From Xestospongia bergquistia (lineage: Eukaryota; Porifera; Demospongiae; Haplosclerida; Petrosiidae): DNA of 64,000 nucleotides. A model generated the notes under the pieces. The model saw nothing but the letters and a program-made list of their open reading frames with translations. It was not told where the DNA came from and did no database searches. Shown here piece by piece: positions 47,281 to 59,900 of this stretch. The DNA lies in assembly GCA_963965975.1 (NCBI GenBank), contig OZ014416.1:5208001-5272000 (forward strand). Direction: 5' to 3'. The translations under genes were made by a program, and so were the position numbers. Within the stretch, counting starts at the first letter, position 1, and every line of letters starts with the position of its first letter.

Positions 47281-49927
47281 CTATAGTTGACTCATCATTT
47301 TAGTACCAATGTCCTTTAAAGTCTTGTCAGTTTGCTCTAAAAGAAAATCACAAATCTTCTTTAGTAACTCAATTGAGTGTTCATCATCATCAATCTGTCT
47401 TTGTAGCTTCTCCACAATTTTATCAGCCTTATCATATATATCAGGTGTACTCTTAACTTCTTCCTTAGCACATGCTGATCAGCAGCAACAAGTCTGTTAA
47501 CAATACAATGAGGATTAGCATCCACAATTATATCACAAAAATCAGCAGAATGAACCCGAAAGATTTTTGATGCATTAAATTTACCTGTATGATGTAATTA
47601 ATAATATACATTATCTTTCTATACTAAATTATAAACTTACCACTAACAGTATTATTGTCCTCTGTGATAGACTTGCCAACAATTTCATCAATATCTATTT
47701 TAAGGAGGAATCAGTGTCCTCATGCACAAGTCAGCATAAAGTGACTTACCATCAGTTTGCTTACCAATTGTGTTTTTGTCTCTATGTGTTATAACTCCTA
47801 TAATAAGAATATATAACAATCAATGAAAATATTTAAATATGACATATTTATATTATAAATGATTTCTTAACTCAATGAACAGCTAAATCAATGAAATTCC
47901 AAATAAAGATACAAGTGTCCCTATATTGTTAATTCCCTTTAAGATTATTCACTAATTACGCATTATTATTAGCTAACTCACATATATACATGCATATATT
48001 TATAATGATATACCTCTGATATTACTCTTTTGTTGTTCTTGGGCAAACTTCTTAGTTTCAGGCAAATCATCTACTATTGTGTAAAATAAAAGAATTATAT
48101 TTAAATAACTTAAACTTTATATATATAGAAATCAAACATGGCATGTATTCCCTAACACTTCATTATGAATATACTTAAACTACATTAGTTTCTTTACTTT
48201 CCAAAGTAGACAGACAATTGGTAAAATATATGTTCACATTTATTATAATTATATAGCATTGTCTGTATTATTAAGTGAAAATAAATTCCTGATATTATAT
48301 TGTGGAAACATAGCATGTAAATAGAAAATAAATATTTTTAGCTAAAAGTACAACCAATTTGTTGTCATTACCTGAATTAAAGTTACTACTATGCTTGCGT
48401 TTAAGAGAGCCTGGACTGGTTTCTATAAAACATAATATATCAGAACTCCAAATACATGTATAAAGTTATCTCTAAATGCAGATATTATAATTTAACAACT
48501 GTGTGTGTGACACTTAAATATAATCTACCTAATTGATCATCATCTGTGTTATATATCAGATTGTTTGAGCTTTTGTAATGTTGAATGGGAAAAACACTCT
48601 GCTATGAACAGATTTAAACTACATTAGTTTCTTTACTTTCAAAGTAGACAGACAATTGATAAAATATTTGTGAATGTTCATTTTATTGTTAGAGAATAAG
48701 TCCTTTAGTATCACCAATATTAGAATTTGATAGTACTTGTCAACTTTAATATTCATACTTACTTCACAGATACAAAACTTGAGAGATACATGTTATTAAG
48801 GGTACATATTATGTCTACTATATGTATATATACCTAATTGAGTATGAGGTGAAGTATTAGATGGTGCTCTCAATGGACCATCAGTTTCTAAGACTCCTGG
48901 TTCATTTTTTAAAAGAGGTACTGATGAAGGGTTGTGTAAACATTCCTGTGACACTTGATAAGTTTGAGAGGGTAATTTGTCTGTTTAAATAAAAAAATAA
49001 CAATGTTGTTGATCAACTTTTATTTCCTATGACAAGTGAATGTCACTTGACATATCACTGGCACTACCTTTTAAAACATAAGATTCAATTTTTTAGCTGA
49101 CTTGAGTCTGTCCAACAATTTCATTCCTCACAACAGTATATCAAGTCACTTCTGCACTTTGATTAAGCCAATACTTTAGACAACTGTGTAATATTTGATA
49201 CATGTTCCTGTTGTAGACCTTCAAGCTTTGTATTAGGAATTCTCAGCGCTAATCCTATTTCATATTACAAATGATTGATACCAGCTAATAGTTCAAGAAG
49301 TTTATGTACATCTGGTGTTGAGTCAAGTTCACAACCTATATATAGACAATGATTAGTAAGTTCACGCTATGTACAATATTCATATGATAGTTCTGTTTTA
49401 ACTAAGCTAACTTGGATCCCACAAACAATTAACAAGACAACATGACTATTCTATTAGATTATTGCTTTTAAGAAAACCACTCAAAGATTGTTACAGAACT
49501 AGTGAAAATCATTTTACATATGCAATGCTTAGCAAAGTGACTACCATGATTGTACTGAGTTCATACAAAAGATTATTATTAATATCTGTCTTTTGGTATG
49601 CATGAGTGCTTCTGAGCACCTACAAGTCACTTGTACTAAGTGCATTAACTAGGAACTCAATGTTATAAGATATTCTTTACATACCTTTTACTGTAGATTG
49701 TTTTTGTCCAATGAGTATTTGATCCAAGTATTTCTTTATGGTATCAGCTAGATCTTGGTTCAGTCTTTTACAATCTCAATAATATTATCCCAAGTAGTGG
49801 GAGTAGGCTTTGTCTCCACCCACTTTTGTATGACTTCATTTAGCTCAATGAGCTCACCACTGATTATGTTCCATTTTGAACTGATTGAAGCTAACAGTTT
49901 AATAAGATGATCTAGTTCTGGTCTTTA
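47281..49927 (-). pseudogene. Decayed paralogous copy of the death-domain/linker/CARD segment (copy B)
   Basis: Exon-like blocks on the minus strand, all phase 1-1 where intact. Death-domain relic 1: 49685-49927 (KLLASISSKWNIISGEL, later VIQKWVETKPTPTTWDNII; middle missing, frame lost after IEIVK). Relic 2: 49068-49335 (CELDSTPDVHKLLELLAGIN, then stops). Linkers: 48834-48980 (DKLPSQTYQVSQECLHN), 48529-48543 (DDDQL, 15 nt), 48372-48422 (ETSPGSLKRKHSSNFNS), 48014-48073 (VDDLPETKKFAQEQQKS), 47750-47797 and 47641-47694. CARD-like exon: 47281-47584, with one frameshift at about 47463-47482 after AADQHVL and a stop TAG at 47281-47283. Linkers are intact but domain exons are broken, so the segment is probably not translated as a signalling protein. 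It could still supply optional exons to the gene upstream. Confidence 0.7.
47859..48073. repeat. Near-identical direct repeat, partner of 51481-51693
   Basis: About 214 bp shared with only a handful of differences: gatttcttaactcaatgaac, ccctttaagattattcacta, attacgcattattattagct. It spans intron plus the DDLPET linker exon. Shift 3622 bp. It ties copy B to the main gene. Confidence 0.85.
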
Positions 49928-50639
49928 CCTTTTTTAACTTAAAAAGATTACTGATTTTCTTAGAAAAATTCAGGTGAAGTTTACAGTGAGTGATATTTAT
50001 GTTAGATATTTGATTATGTCATTGATCTCTACAGTTAATTTCGATATGATGATTCATTTGATATGGTTAATTCATAGAAAGATGTCAGTGACATCTCTCG
50101 TAGCTTGAGATCAACTATGAAACTATAAACAATAAAGAAATATTTACTCAAATCCATTTTCCTTTTGATTGGATTAAATAATCTTAATATAACACATATC
50201 TCTCGGGCTTTTTATCTGTGAAGTAAGCCTCAGATACATGTATGAGACAAGCACTATTAAATTCTGATATTTGTACACATTTATCATGCTAATGGAGCAC
50301 TTGTATCTTCAACAATAAACTGTCTACATATATCTCTGTGCCACTTAACGCTTGGAGTCCCGCCATTGTCATATCTATTACATAGTGTATACCTGAGGTA
50401 AAGTACTTGGTGGTGATTTACCAGAAACTAAGAAGAAAAGCTTTATGCATGACATTTAATTTCCATTAATTATAAAATCAAAAAAATGGCAATTGTCTAA
50501 ACAATAAATCATGTTAAATAATTGTGGAGTTTTTGATTTTGTGTTTATTGAGACATCCAGCTCCCAATAGTACTGATGTACTTTCAATAAATTCTAATTT
50601 TGACAGACAATAAATTCATTACATAGCAAAATACACAAC
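49928..50639. other. Spacer between the main gene and copy B
   Basis: No supported exon. Immediately behind the main gene's stop lies AATAAA on the minus strand at 50544-50549. Confidence 0.5.
50544..50549 (-). terminator. Likely poly(A) signal of the ANK-Roco-death-domain gene
   Basis: AATAAA on the minus strand about 91 nt past the TGA at 50640-50642. This supports the exon 50640-50950 as the last one. Confidence 0.4.
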
Positions 50640-50950
50640 TCACTTTGACACGATTTCGTCAGACAAGTCATTCTGTTTCAAGTCATATCTCAAAATATTA
50701 ACAAATGTCATCATGTTATTAGTGTCATCCTTGGTACGACTCCTTAGATCATCAAGAATTAATTCAAGACGCTCCACGTTTGTATCGCTGGAGGTTTTAT
50801 CTCGGACATGCTTGTAAACTTTCTCAGAAAGGATTTCTTTTGTAAAGAGCTTCCTTGCCAAAGTGGGTGGATCAATACTTGATTCAACAATAATGTCAGT
50901 ACATTTAACTAGAGCTCTCACAGCTTTATCACAATTCTCAGGAGTATTAT
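50640..50950 (-). CDS. CARD-like domain 2, terminal exon
   Basis: Phase-1 entry after CTACAG, 103 codons to TGA. It reads ENCDKAVRALVKCTDIIVES, PPTLARKLFTKEILSEKVYK, VERLELILDDLRSRT and MMTFVNILRYDLKQNDLSDE. The [LI]-x-x-x-I-L-S turn and the closing F-V-x-I-L-R helix are CARD-like. The stop overlaps a potential GTGAGT donor, so an alternative splice into downstream sequence, possibly copy B, is conceivable. Confidence 0.6.
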
Positions 50951-53900
50951 CTGTAGAAGATTTTACATTATAAGTATTAATACACACACATACACAGCAG
51001 TATCTATGTAATTACTAGCTAACATTTATAAAACTAATTATTATGATATGCTTTTAATGCAAATTAAACACCAACTTCACAGGCTTTTTATGTGATAAAA
51101 AATAATTAATCCTTACCTAGTTTGGTATGTCGAGTTGTCTTAGTTTGAATGTCATGTCTAGACACTTCAGCAGTTTTGTGGGGAGAGGGAGCTGAGGAAG
51201 AAAAAGAAACATGACTACACAAATTAGATGTTTAATTAATTAATAATTCCTCTTTGCCAGAGCTTGTAGTCACACCCATATCATATCATTACATGTCGTA
51301 TACCTGAGTGAATATGATGTGAAGTACTAAATAGTGTTCTCAATGGAACATCAGTTTCTAAACCTCCTGGTCTCTTGTCTTCATTTTTTGAAAGAGGTAC
51401 TGATGAAGTATTGTGTAAACATTCCTGTGACACTTGATGAGCTTGAGAAGCGAATTTGTCTGTTTAAATTAAATTTATAAATGATTTCTTAACTCAATGA
51501 ACAGCTAAATCAATGAAATTCCAAATAAATATATAAGTGTCCCTATATTGCTGATTCCCTTTAAGATTATTCACTAATTACGCATTATTATTAGCTAACT
51601 CAGATATATACATGCATATTTTTATAATGATATACCTCTGATATTACTCTCTTGTTGTTCTTGGGCAAATTTCTTGGTTTCAGGCAAATCATCTAATGTT
51701 ATATAAAGTAAATATATAAAAAGTTAATCAAACACAACCTGTAACTAAATTAAACTTAAGGTGTTGTAGACAATCATTTATATAAAGAGTATGCTGTTTT
51801 GTTAAAAAAATATTACTAGATAAATTACATATTACATGAACAGCTCCATGGAAATTAATTTGCAAAATTTATGGAGCACAATGACACATATTGTGTTATG
51901 AAATTTTGTAAGTGAATTTCTTTACTTTTAAAATTCTGATATATTTATAATTAATTTGTTATCTATTTTAGAAAAAAATAACTTTAAACAATAGCAACCA
52001 CAACATTAAGATAAAGTGTTGAACATTCTAGACTATCAAAGTTTAAGTACATTTACTAAAATCTTAAGTTAGAGTTGTACAATAATTAGAACCTCTTACT
52101 TTCTAATTGATGTTTAATTTTCACACCAATGTCTTTGAACACTTGGTTATACTTCAAAAGGAAATCACAAATAGCTTTTAAAAATTCAATTCCTTTTTCA
52201 TCAACCTGTCGTTGTAGCTCATCAACAACTTTATTTGCAATGTTGTAAGGATCACCACTCATACTTTGTACATCTTTCTTAAAACTTAATGATATTAAAT
52301 TAGCAGAGAAGATCCAGTTAACAATTGGAAGAGGTTTAACTTCAATAGCATCACAAATATAAGCGAAATTTTCTTGAAATATTTTTGATGGATCAAAAGT
52401 GCCTACACAATTTAATAAGAAATGGAAATGGACTGAATTATCACATATATGTAGTGTTTATTATATAACTGTCTGATATTACCTTGTTGTGTAGTATCAC
52501 TAGGGAGAGTCTCTGCTTTGTGCTCACTTGATAGTTCATTATTAGAGTGTTGCTATTGGATACAGGATATAACTGATGATATATGAGGTGTAAAGTATTT
52601 TATTATTACAATTCTCAAGATTGATGATGTAACTGTTGTTTACATTATTGCTAAGCCTGGAGGTAAGGAATTACTATTTAATTATGAATAATACTCATTG
52701 TCACATAGAGAAATTATATATCTATCCATGTCAAGCTAAAAGATGCATTCCAGAACCCACAACCATAAAGAACACTTCAGAGGTGTGGCTACATAATTAG
52801 TGATATGACTGCTTAGTTGACTTTGGTCATGTTGAGATGCACACTTGCTTAATGCAAGAGACTACTTTTTGTACTATCTGGAGCAAATCACATTGATTGA
52901 GATCTCTCATCTTGCCAGTCAATATTGCACCAGATACTTTTTCTTATTAAGCTAGTGAGCTTATATTTGACAGAAAGCAAATGAACTGATTATCAAAAAA
53001 GTCCTAATTACTAAAAGAAGCTATTTGTATTAATAGCTACTCACCAACAAGAGGAATTAAAGAGTTATTATTGAATTGCTGCTAATAGCAATAGTATAAT
53101 ATCAAGTAAGTTTGGGCTCTATAAGTATGCACTGCTTTTGAATTTAAAAATACTACAGGTTAAAGTTTAGTTGAAATATGTTACTGTCATAGCAATAAAT
53201 CATCTGTAATATTACTTATTATAGTTATTTTATAATATGGTGAGGCATGTTAAGTGTATCTCATCATATTCTTAATAAACTGAATTTGTGATTAACTATA
53301 ATTAATATAATCTACTATTTAAAATGATAAATCATACTTGATGCTCCATTGATAAATTGTCAGTAATAAAGACTTCACATGAATTAGTAGTACATGATTC
53401 CTTAGCACATTCTATAGAATATTGAGTAGAAAGAGTTGACAATAGTTACAATATAATTGTTATATAACATGTACATTCAACTATATGTAATATGTGAACA
53501 GTTGGAAAAATAATTATTATACAGTCAATATTTATTTGGAGAAGTCTGTTCTTTAGAACTGTACTTGTAATATAATAATATAATGACATCACCTTTATAC
53601 CAATTACAGACTTACCACTAACAGTGTTATTGTTCTCAGTGATAGGATCACTAATGCTTTCATTAACATCTATAATAATTGTGAAGGGAATAAAATAATT
53701 TGTCACTTATGAATCATCGTATCATTTTGTACAGGTTAAATGATAATGTAGCTTACTATCAGTTTCCTCATGTGCCATAACTCCTAAAAAGTTATAGTAA
53801 GATGATGAACATATTGCATACTAGTGCATATATGTACCATTATTATCATGAGATCTAGAAGATATTTTTCCAATAACTTCACTGTTACTACCTATGATAA

Positions 53901-56900
53901 AAGATAAAATTAATACAAATACAATTATAGCTTGAAATGGAAACTTTGTCCACTTTATTTCTCTTTATTTTACCACAGGTAAACATTATAATTACCTCAC
54001 ATTCAACATTTCATTGTTATTTTCCATGACAAATACTATGGTTTATTAATTTTAATATTTTAATACATAATGTGGACTTCAACACTTTGGACTAAACAAC
54101 CAGTGGATTTTTGACTACTTCCAACTGACAATAATAAATGTGTAATATCAACTTGAAACTTCTTTATCTTATTGTATCAACTTAACAACACTTTACTAGA
54201 TGTCAAATCTTCATATTATCTGTGTAACAATCTATACTGCAAACAGAGCAATTGGTTTCCAACTAATCGTGTCACTCAGTTACTGTGATTATGAGTGTAA
54301 TAATCATAGTAACTAAAAAGAGATTTTATTAAACATTTATAAAGAGAGGACAAAATTTCTCCTAAATTAAAATGATCTCTCATATGGCCAACATGTAGTG
54401 AAGATTGAATTATTATGCAAGCAGCCTATATACTTCTAGCAACTAAAGATCATATGACCACTTACTTTGAGTATCCTGTTGTGCAGAGCTTTTTGCTTTC
54501 AAGTACTCATATATCCTCATAGCTCGAGTTATGTCCTGAACAAGAGGTCCGTTTATAACATTCAAAATGGTATTCCAAGTGACAGGAGCACCTTCACCTT
54601 GACCATTCATGTCAAACCATTTCTGAATAACGTATTCAAGTCTTGTTTGATCTGAATCATTGCGTTGAGCCATACCATGAAGGTCATTGAAACTCACTCC
54701 AAGACCTTGACCAATGTTTCGCCATCGACTATTGATAAAAGCTAGTTGGGTTAAAACTTCATATCTTTTAGGTTTTTCATCTGTGAGTAGAATATGATAA
54801 AGAATTGTCATATAAGTTTGCCTAAAATATGGCAACTAACTACTAGCTACAATATGACAATATATAACAATTAGGGTAATCAAATATAAAAGTAGCAGAT
54901 ATAAAACAAGAAAATTAAAAAAATTAATAATAAATTATTAAAAAATGACATTTTCTAGACTTGTAGACATACCTCCAATATTGTATGTAATAGATGACGA
55001 CATCTGTTTGTCAGGTTTTGTAACAATGTTAGTAAATTCTGCAAAACATCAACTAAGTCAATACAAGAGAATACTGACATAATTAGAACCTTTTGTTTTT
55101 CTTGTCTCAACATGTTTTGATAATCTTTGTATTACTTCATCTTTTATTGGTGGAGAAGGCATACTCTATGTAGAGAAAATCCAATTTTCATAGACATATT
55201 GTTAAGACAAAGTGAATGTAAACTTACCAAAGGATTACGTCCAGCAAAAATACTAAATTTATTGAGATGTTCTCGTACAGAGAGTTGGGTAAAATCTGAG
55301 TATGGATAGAAGAGCATGATCTCCCTACATACTTCTTGTATATGTTGGACATAGTGATCTGGTAGTGGTGGATTTTTGCTGCTGTCTGTAAAGAGAGTTT
55401 TGATCACAAGAGGGGCAATACAAAGGTATGGTTCCTTTTCACCAACAACTAATTGGACATCAACTCTTTCATTATTAGTTGAAGTAGCAGTTTCTTTCAC
55501 TAGTACTCCTTTAGCAACTTCTTTTAGTGCATAGACAACACGATCTTTCTGTTCTTTATCCATGATATCCTTAATGTTACCAGGTGCAATAACAAACTGT
55601 TTTGAAGTACATGGACATAATTCTTTTTTAAGATTAAGAATTTCTTTGATGAGTGATGCACGAAGTTGATAACTTTCAATTAAATTGCTGTGAGACACAA
55701 GAACTGTAACACATCGGTTGGCTTCAGTAACCTCAACCATCACTTCAATATTATTCTCCTCTTCTCTCCAATAAATACCACTTTTCCACATAGTACAGAC
55801 TCGATGCAACTCTTGGTTCTCTTGAGTGTGTACAACATATCCTCCTTCCTCGGGAGGAGAAGGACAGTAAGTATAAGCAAAGCGATGGAGAAGAGTGTGA
55901 AGAAAATGCATGGAGAGAAATTGTTGTGGTTCGGGACACCATAAGCACCAACCAAATCCATCTGCTATTTTGAAGATTGAAGATGGCTTGTCTTCTGTAA
56001 TAAGTGCAGGAAAGAATAAAAATGTCTCATCTTTACTAAAAGGGAAGTCATCAGATAGTACATTGTTACTGATACTAGAAACAGCATAAGAATCCATTTG
56101 ATGACAAAATTGTAGACTTGTTAAAAAACGAATTAGCATATCTGTGTTGTGGTTTTTGAAAAGCTTTGCTAGAGTAGAGACAGGCATTATACCAGTATTA
56201 CTAGCAACTGGTTTACACTCACGATCAATGCTTTTATTGAATAAGACACCATTTACCTCAGTTAAGAGAGCTTTTTTGTCAAAAATCACCCATGTGTCAG
56301 CCAGAAACAAGATGAGACCCTTGCTTCCAAGAATGGTCAAAAACTCCAACACTATAGATCGATCTGTCAGAAGACAAGGCTCATTTAGCTCCAGTAGTTT
56401 TGAACATAGCTCATTTAGGCTTATAGCAACCACCTCAAGCTGTTGGAGATAAGAATTTAGACAGTGGCAGTGGTAGCTCATCTTATCATTTTTGTCCACA
56501 ACAGCTTCACAACTCTCTTTTAATTTTGTCATAAATTCCTTGACACCTTTTCCTCCTGGTCGATGACAGTCCATTGGTAAATACCCTTTGTAATTCTGAA
56601 AACGAATTCCCAGACTTGCTACTTCATTTACAAAAGGCTGGAAGTCTTTTTCACTGGGGACTTCATCAATGTGACTTCCAACCACAAGCACTTGACTTGA
56701 GCTAATTAACTTCGTGCTTACATTTTCGACAAAGTTAAACCAGAAAAGCAGGTCCTTCTTAATTGTCTCCTCCTCATCAGTGATGTTACTTAAAATTGCA
56801 AAAACAGCTGGTGACCTCAACAAGAGAGTTTCCAGTACTGCAGCATGGCTACTGTAATATTCTGCATGTCCAGAGAAATCAAATATTACAACATTTCCTA

Positions 56901-59900
56901 TTTCCCTACTATGAAGACTGTGGTACTCAATTCCGGTGGTTTGTAATACAACACCTTCAACACACATTTTTGGGTCAATATAATGATACCACTTGTCAGC
57001 ACGATAAGAGATAATAGCAGCCAATGAGCTTTTACCAGCTTCTGTCTTTCCACAGAGAAATATTTTAGCGTATGGTCTTGTAAGGTAGTCTGTGTGACAG
57101 TGTTCAAATGGTTGAAACAATTTCAACAATTGAAATCTATCACTGCTAGATGGTGGAATACAATCTATTGGCATTTGTTGATGATCGTTTAGAGCTAATA
57201 GATGGTCTGGATTTAACTGGACATAATGCAAAAGGTAGTGTATGGTTTCTGCATTGCCACTTTGACAGGCTAAATGTAGTAGATTATTACCCCACTAAAA
57301 TGAAAATAGTGAAAATATAAATAAATCTATATCATTATAAGTAACATATATACTTAATGTGTAATATGATGACAAATAAGTGGATTAATTGGTTATAAAA
57401 TTTTTAAGAATACTTTTAATATATAGCCATAAGAAAAAGACTGAGTCTTTTTGAAAGAAAGGTTTGTACATTTCATAGTATTTTTTGTTATTAATAACAA
57501 GAAATACTGACACAACAAATTCTAAAACAAAAGGTAAATACAAACTATGTTAGAGATCACATCAAAGACTATTATTAAAGACTATGATATATCATACAGA
57601 ATTATAGATTGTCATTGTAGTTTCTTAATAGGAGAAAATTTTAAAAGTAACATTTATCATTGTATTTACTAAATATGAAATGAAGTAAGCATTGTTTCAT
57701 AACAAAAATGAATAAAAGATTTAAATGCCATTTTAAAGCTGCACTAATTTTCAAATATTTACATATTTGTTAAGGAATCATGATGTTTTAGTTCAGTCTT
57801 TATACAAAGAAGGAGTATTGAATATTACTACTGGCTTTGTACATTAAAGTGTCTGTGTGTAAGTATTCCACAATGACACAACAAGTGAAATTGTGATACC
57901 GAAATTTAGTTATTTTCTAAGGTCTATTTAATTTCCTCCTTCTTTGTACATTCATTCAATTTTATATTGAAACTAAGTCTTTCACATAAAACAATCACCA
58001 TAAATCAGAACAAAAGAAAAAAGGACACAAGGAGATCTTATAACTCACCAGTTGCTCCAACACTCTCTATACTCTATACTCAATGTAGTGATACCATGTA
58101 GACCAATTGAATTTTATCGAGTAAAATTTATTACATTCATTAATAATAGTTAGCTAATAAATGACACTAGCAGTAACAGTAAGAGAGCAAAAATAAACAC
58201 TGATTCACTTGAAGTAAGCTCTACTGTCCTATTCTCAAGTATGATTTCAAAATAATTAACTGAATTTTAATTAATATTAATAACTTAGCAATGAGGTTCT
58301 ACACTATAGATTTCAGATTTTGTCTAATGTAAACAGATGTATGAGTGAGAGTCTCTCAAAGAGCATGGTCACTTAGAACTAAGTTATTGATTTTATATAA
58401 TTATTTTTACACATTTTTTTACATAGTAGTATATTTTTTGTTCAGGAAAACAGATATAACCAAATTCACTATTTCTTCAGTCCATGGTTTTTCCAATATA
58501 TGAAAAAATGGCTTGTCCACATAACAATGTGCTTCAATCTGAAGCCAGTGATCTATTCATAATTTATGAAATTCTCCAAAACACTATTACCCAATTATAA
58601 GAAAATTAATGTAGAACACATTACAAAAGAGGCACAAAACTGTTAAAGCCACACACAGACAAATAATGACAATATCATAGACAACATTTTATGAATGATT
58701 ATGTGGAGGAAGGATTGATAAAAGGCACACAAACATCCAAAATTTTGGGAACTTAATTAATTATTCATTACTATTAATTAGTTCATCATTATGAATATTG
58801 TGATTGTTGATACAGCAATAACAACCCATGTTTGACACAATGCAGCAAAAATTGAAATTTAGGGAAATTAAAGAGAGTATGTCCTTTCTTATTAATGAGT
58901 TCTACTGTCAAGATATATCGTTGTTAAACTATTACTATGGTAATAGTTAGGGACTTTGTCATTTAAATTAAGCTTATATATGAAACATTTTCTATCTAAT
59001 CATGTTATTAAAATATTTGATGTAATGGACAGTCTGGGTATAAAAAAGGTTGGTATCAATTTTGAATGCTAAATTAAAATGTCATACTTGAAAGAAAATA
59101 TCATAAGGAACTATAATGTGACTTACTTTGTCTTTAGCATTTATATCAGCTTGTCCCACTTTAATTAATAACTTCAGAGCATTAACATGACCCCTCTGTG
59201 CTGCACAGTGTGCTGGTGTTTGTTTAGTCTGGAAAACAGAAAAGAGAAATTTAATTATGAAATTACACTAGCTATAGATATTATACTACCATGTCAAATC
59301 TGAACAATGATTGTGACTACATAACATATACAACACACTTAATATAAACTATAAACAGTAGATAGTATATACATACAAGTCACTAACAAACTTTATTTAT
59401 TATCTATACCTTTTTCTATTATATCATATTATGATATTGGTATTGACTTACTACTAATAAACTAGGACATCAAAAGACTAAATTCAACAGTAAATACACA
59501 TGTTGTAAACATCATTGACTCTTTTAGACTAATATCCAAGCTTAATGAATCTCTTTTAGTATATTTTTGTTGACCTGATCTGTTTATGTTTTTCTGATGA
59601 CTTTAGTTATTATATTATTTCTACATTGTCACATTGTCTACATGAGGTAGTGGTTAGGGCCTATATAACTCTTGTTAATTATATTCATTGTGCAATCTAA
59701 TATGTCAGGTTAGTACAGAAATGATGCACAACAGTTTGAACACAATTCTCTGTTCTGTTACTCACAAAAATTTAATACTTTATTTATAACATAATTGCAT
59801 GTACAGGTTGAATAGAAGGTTTTACTAATCATTCTTTGCATTGCTTATGTGCCATCAGATTGTTTTAGGATGTTGAAGAGCAGGTTGTCATGTTTATTAC

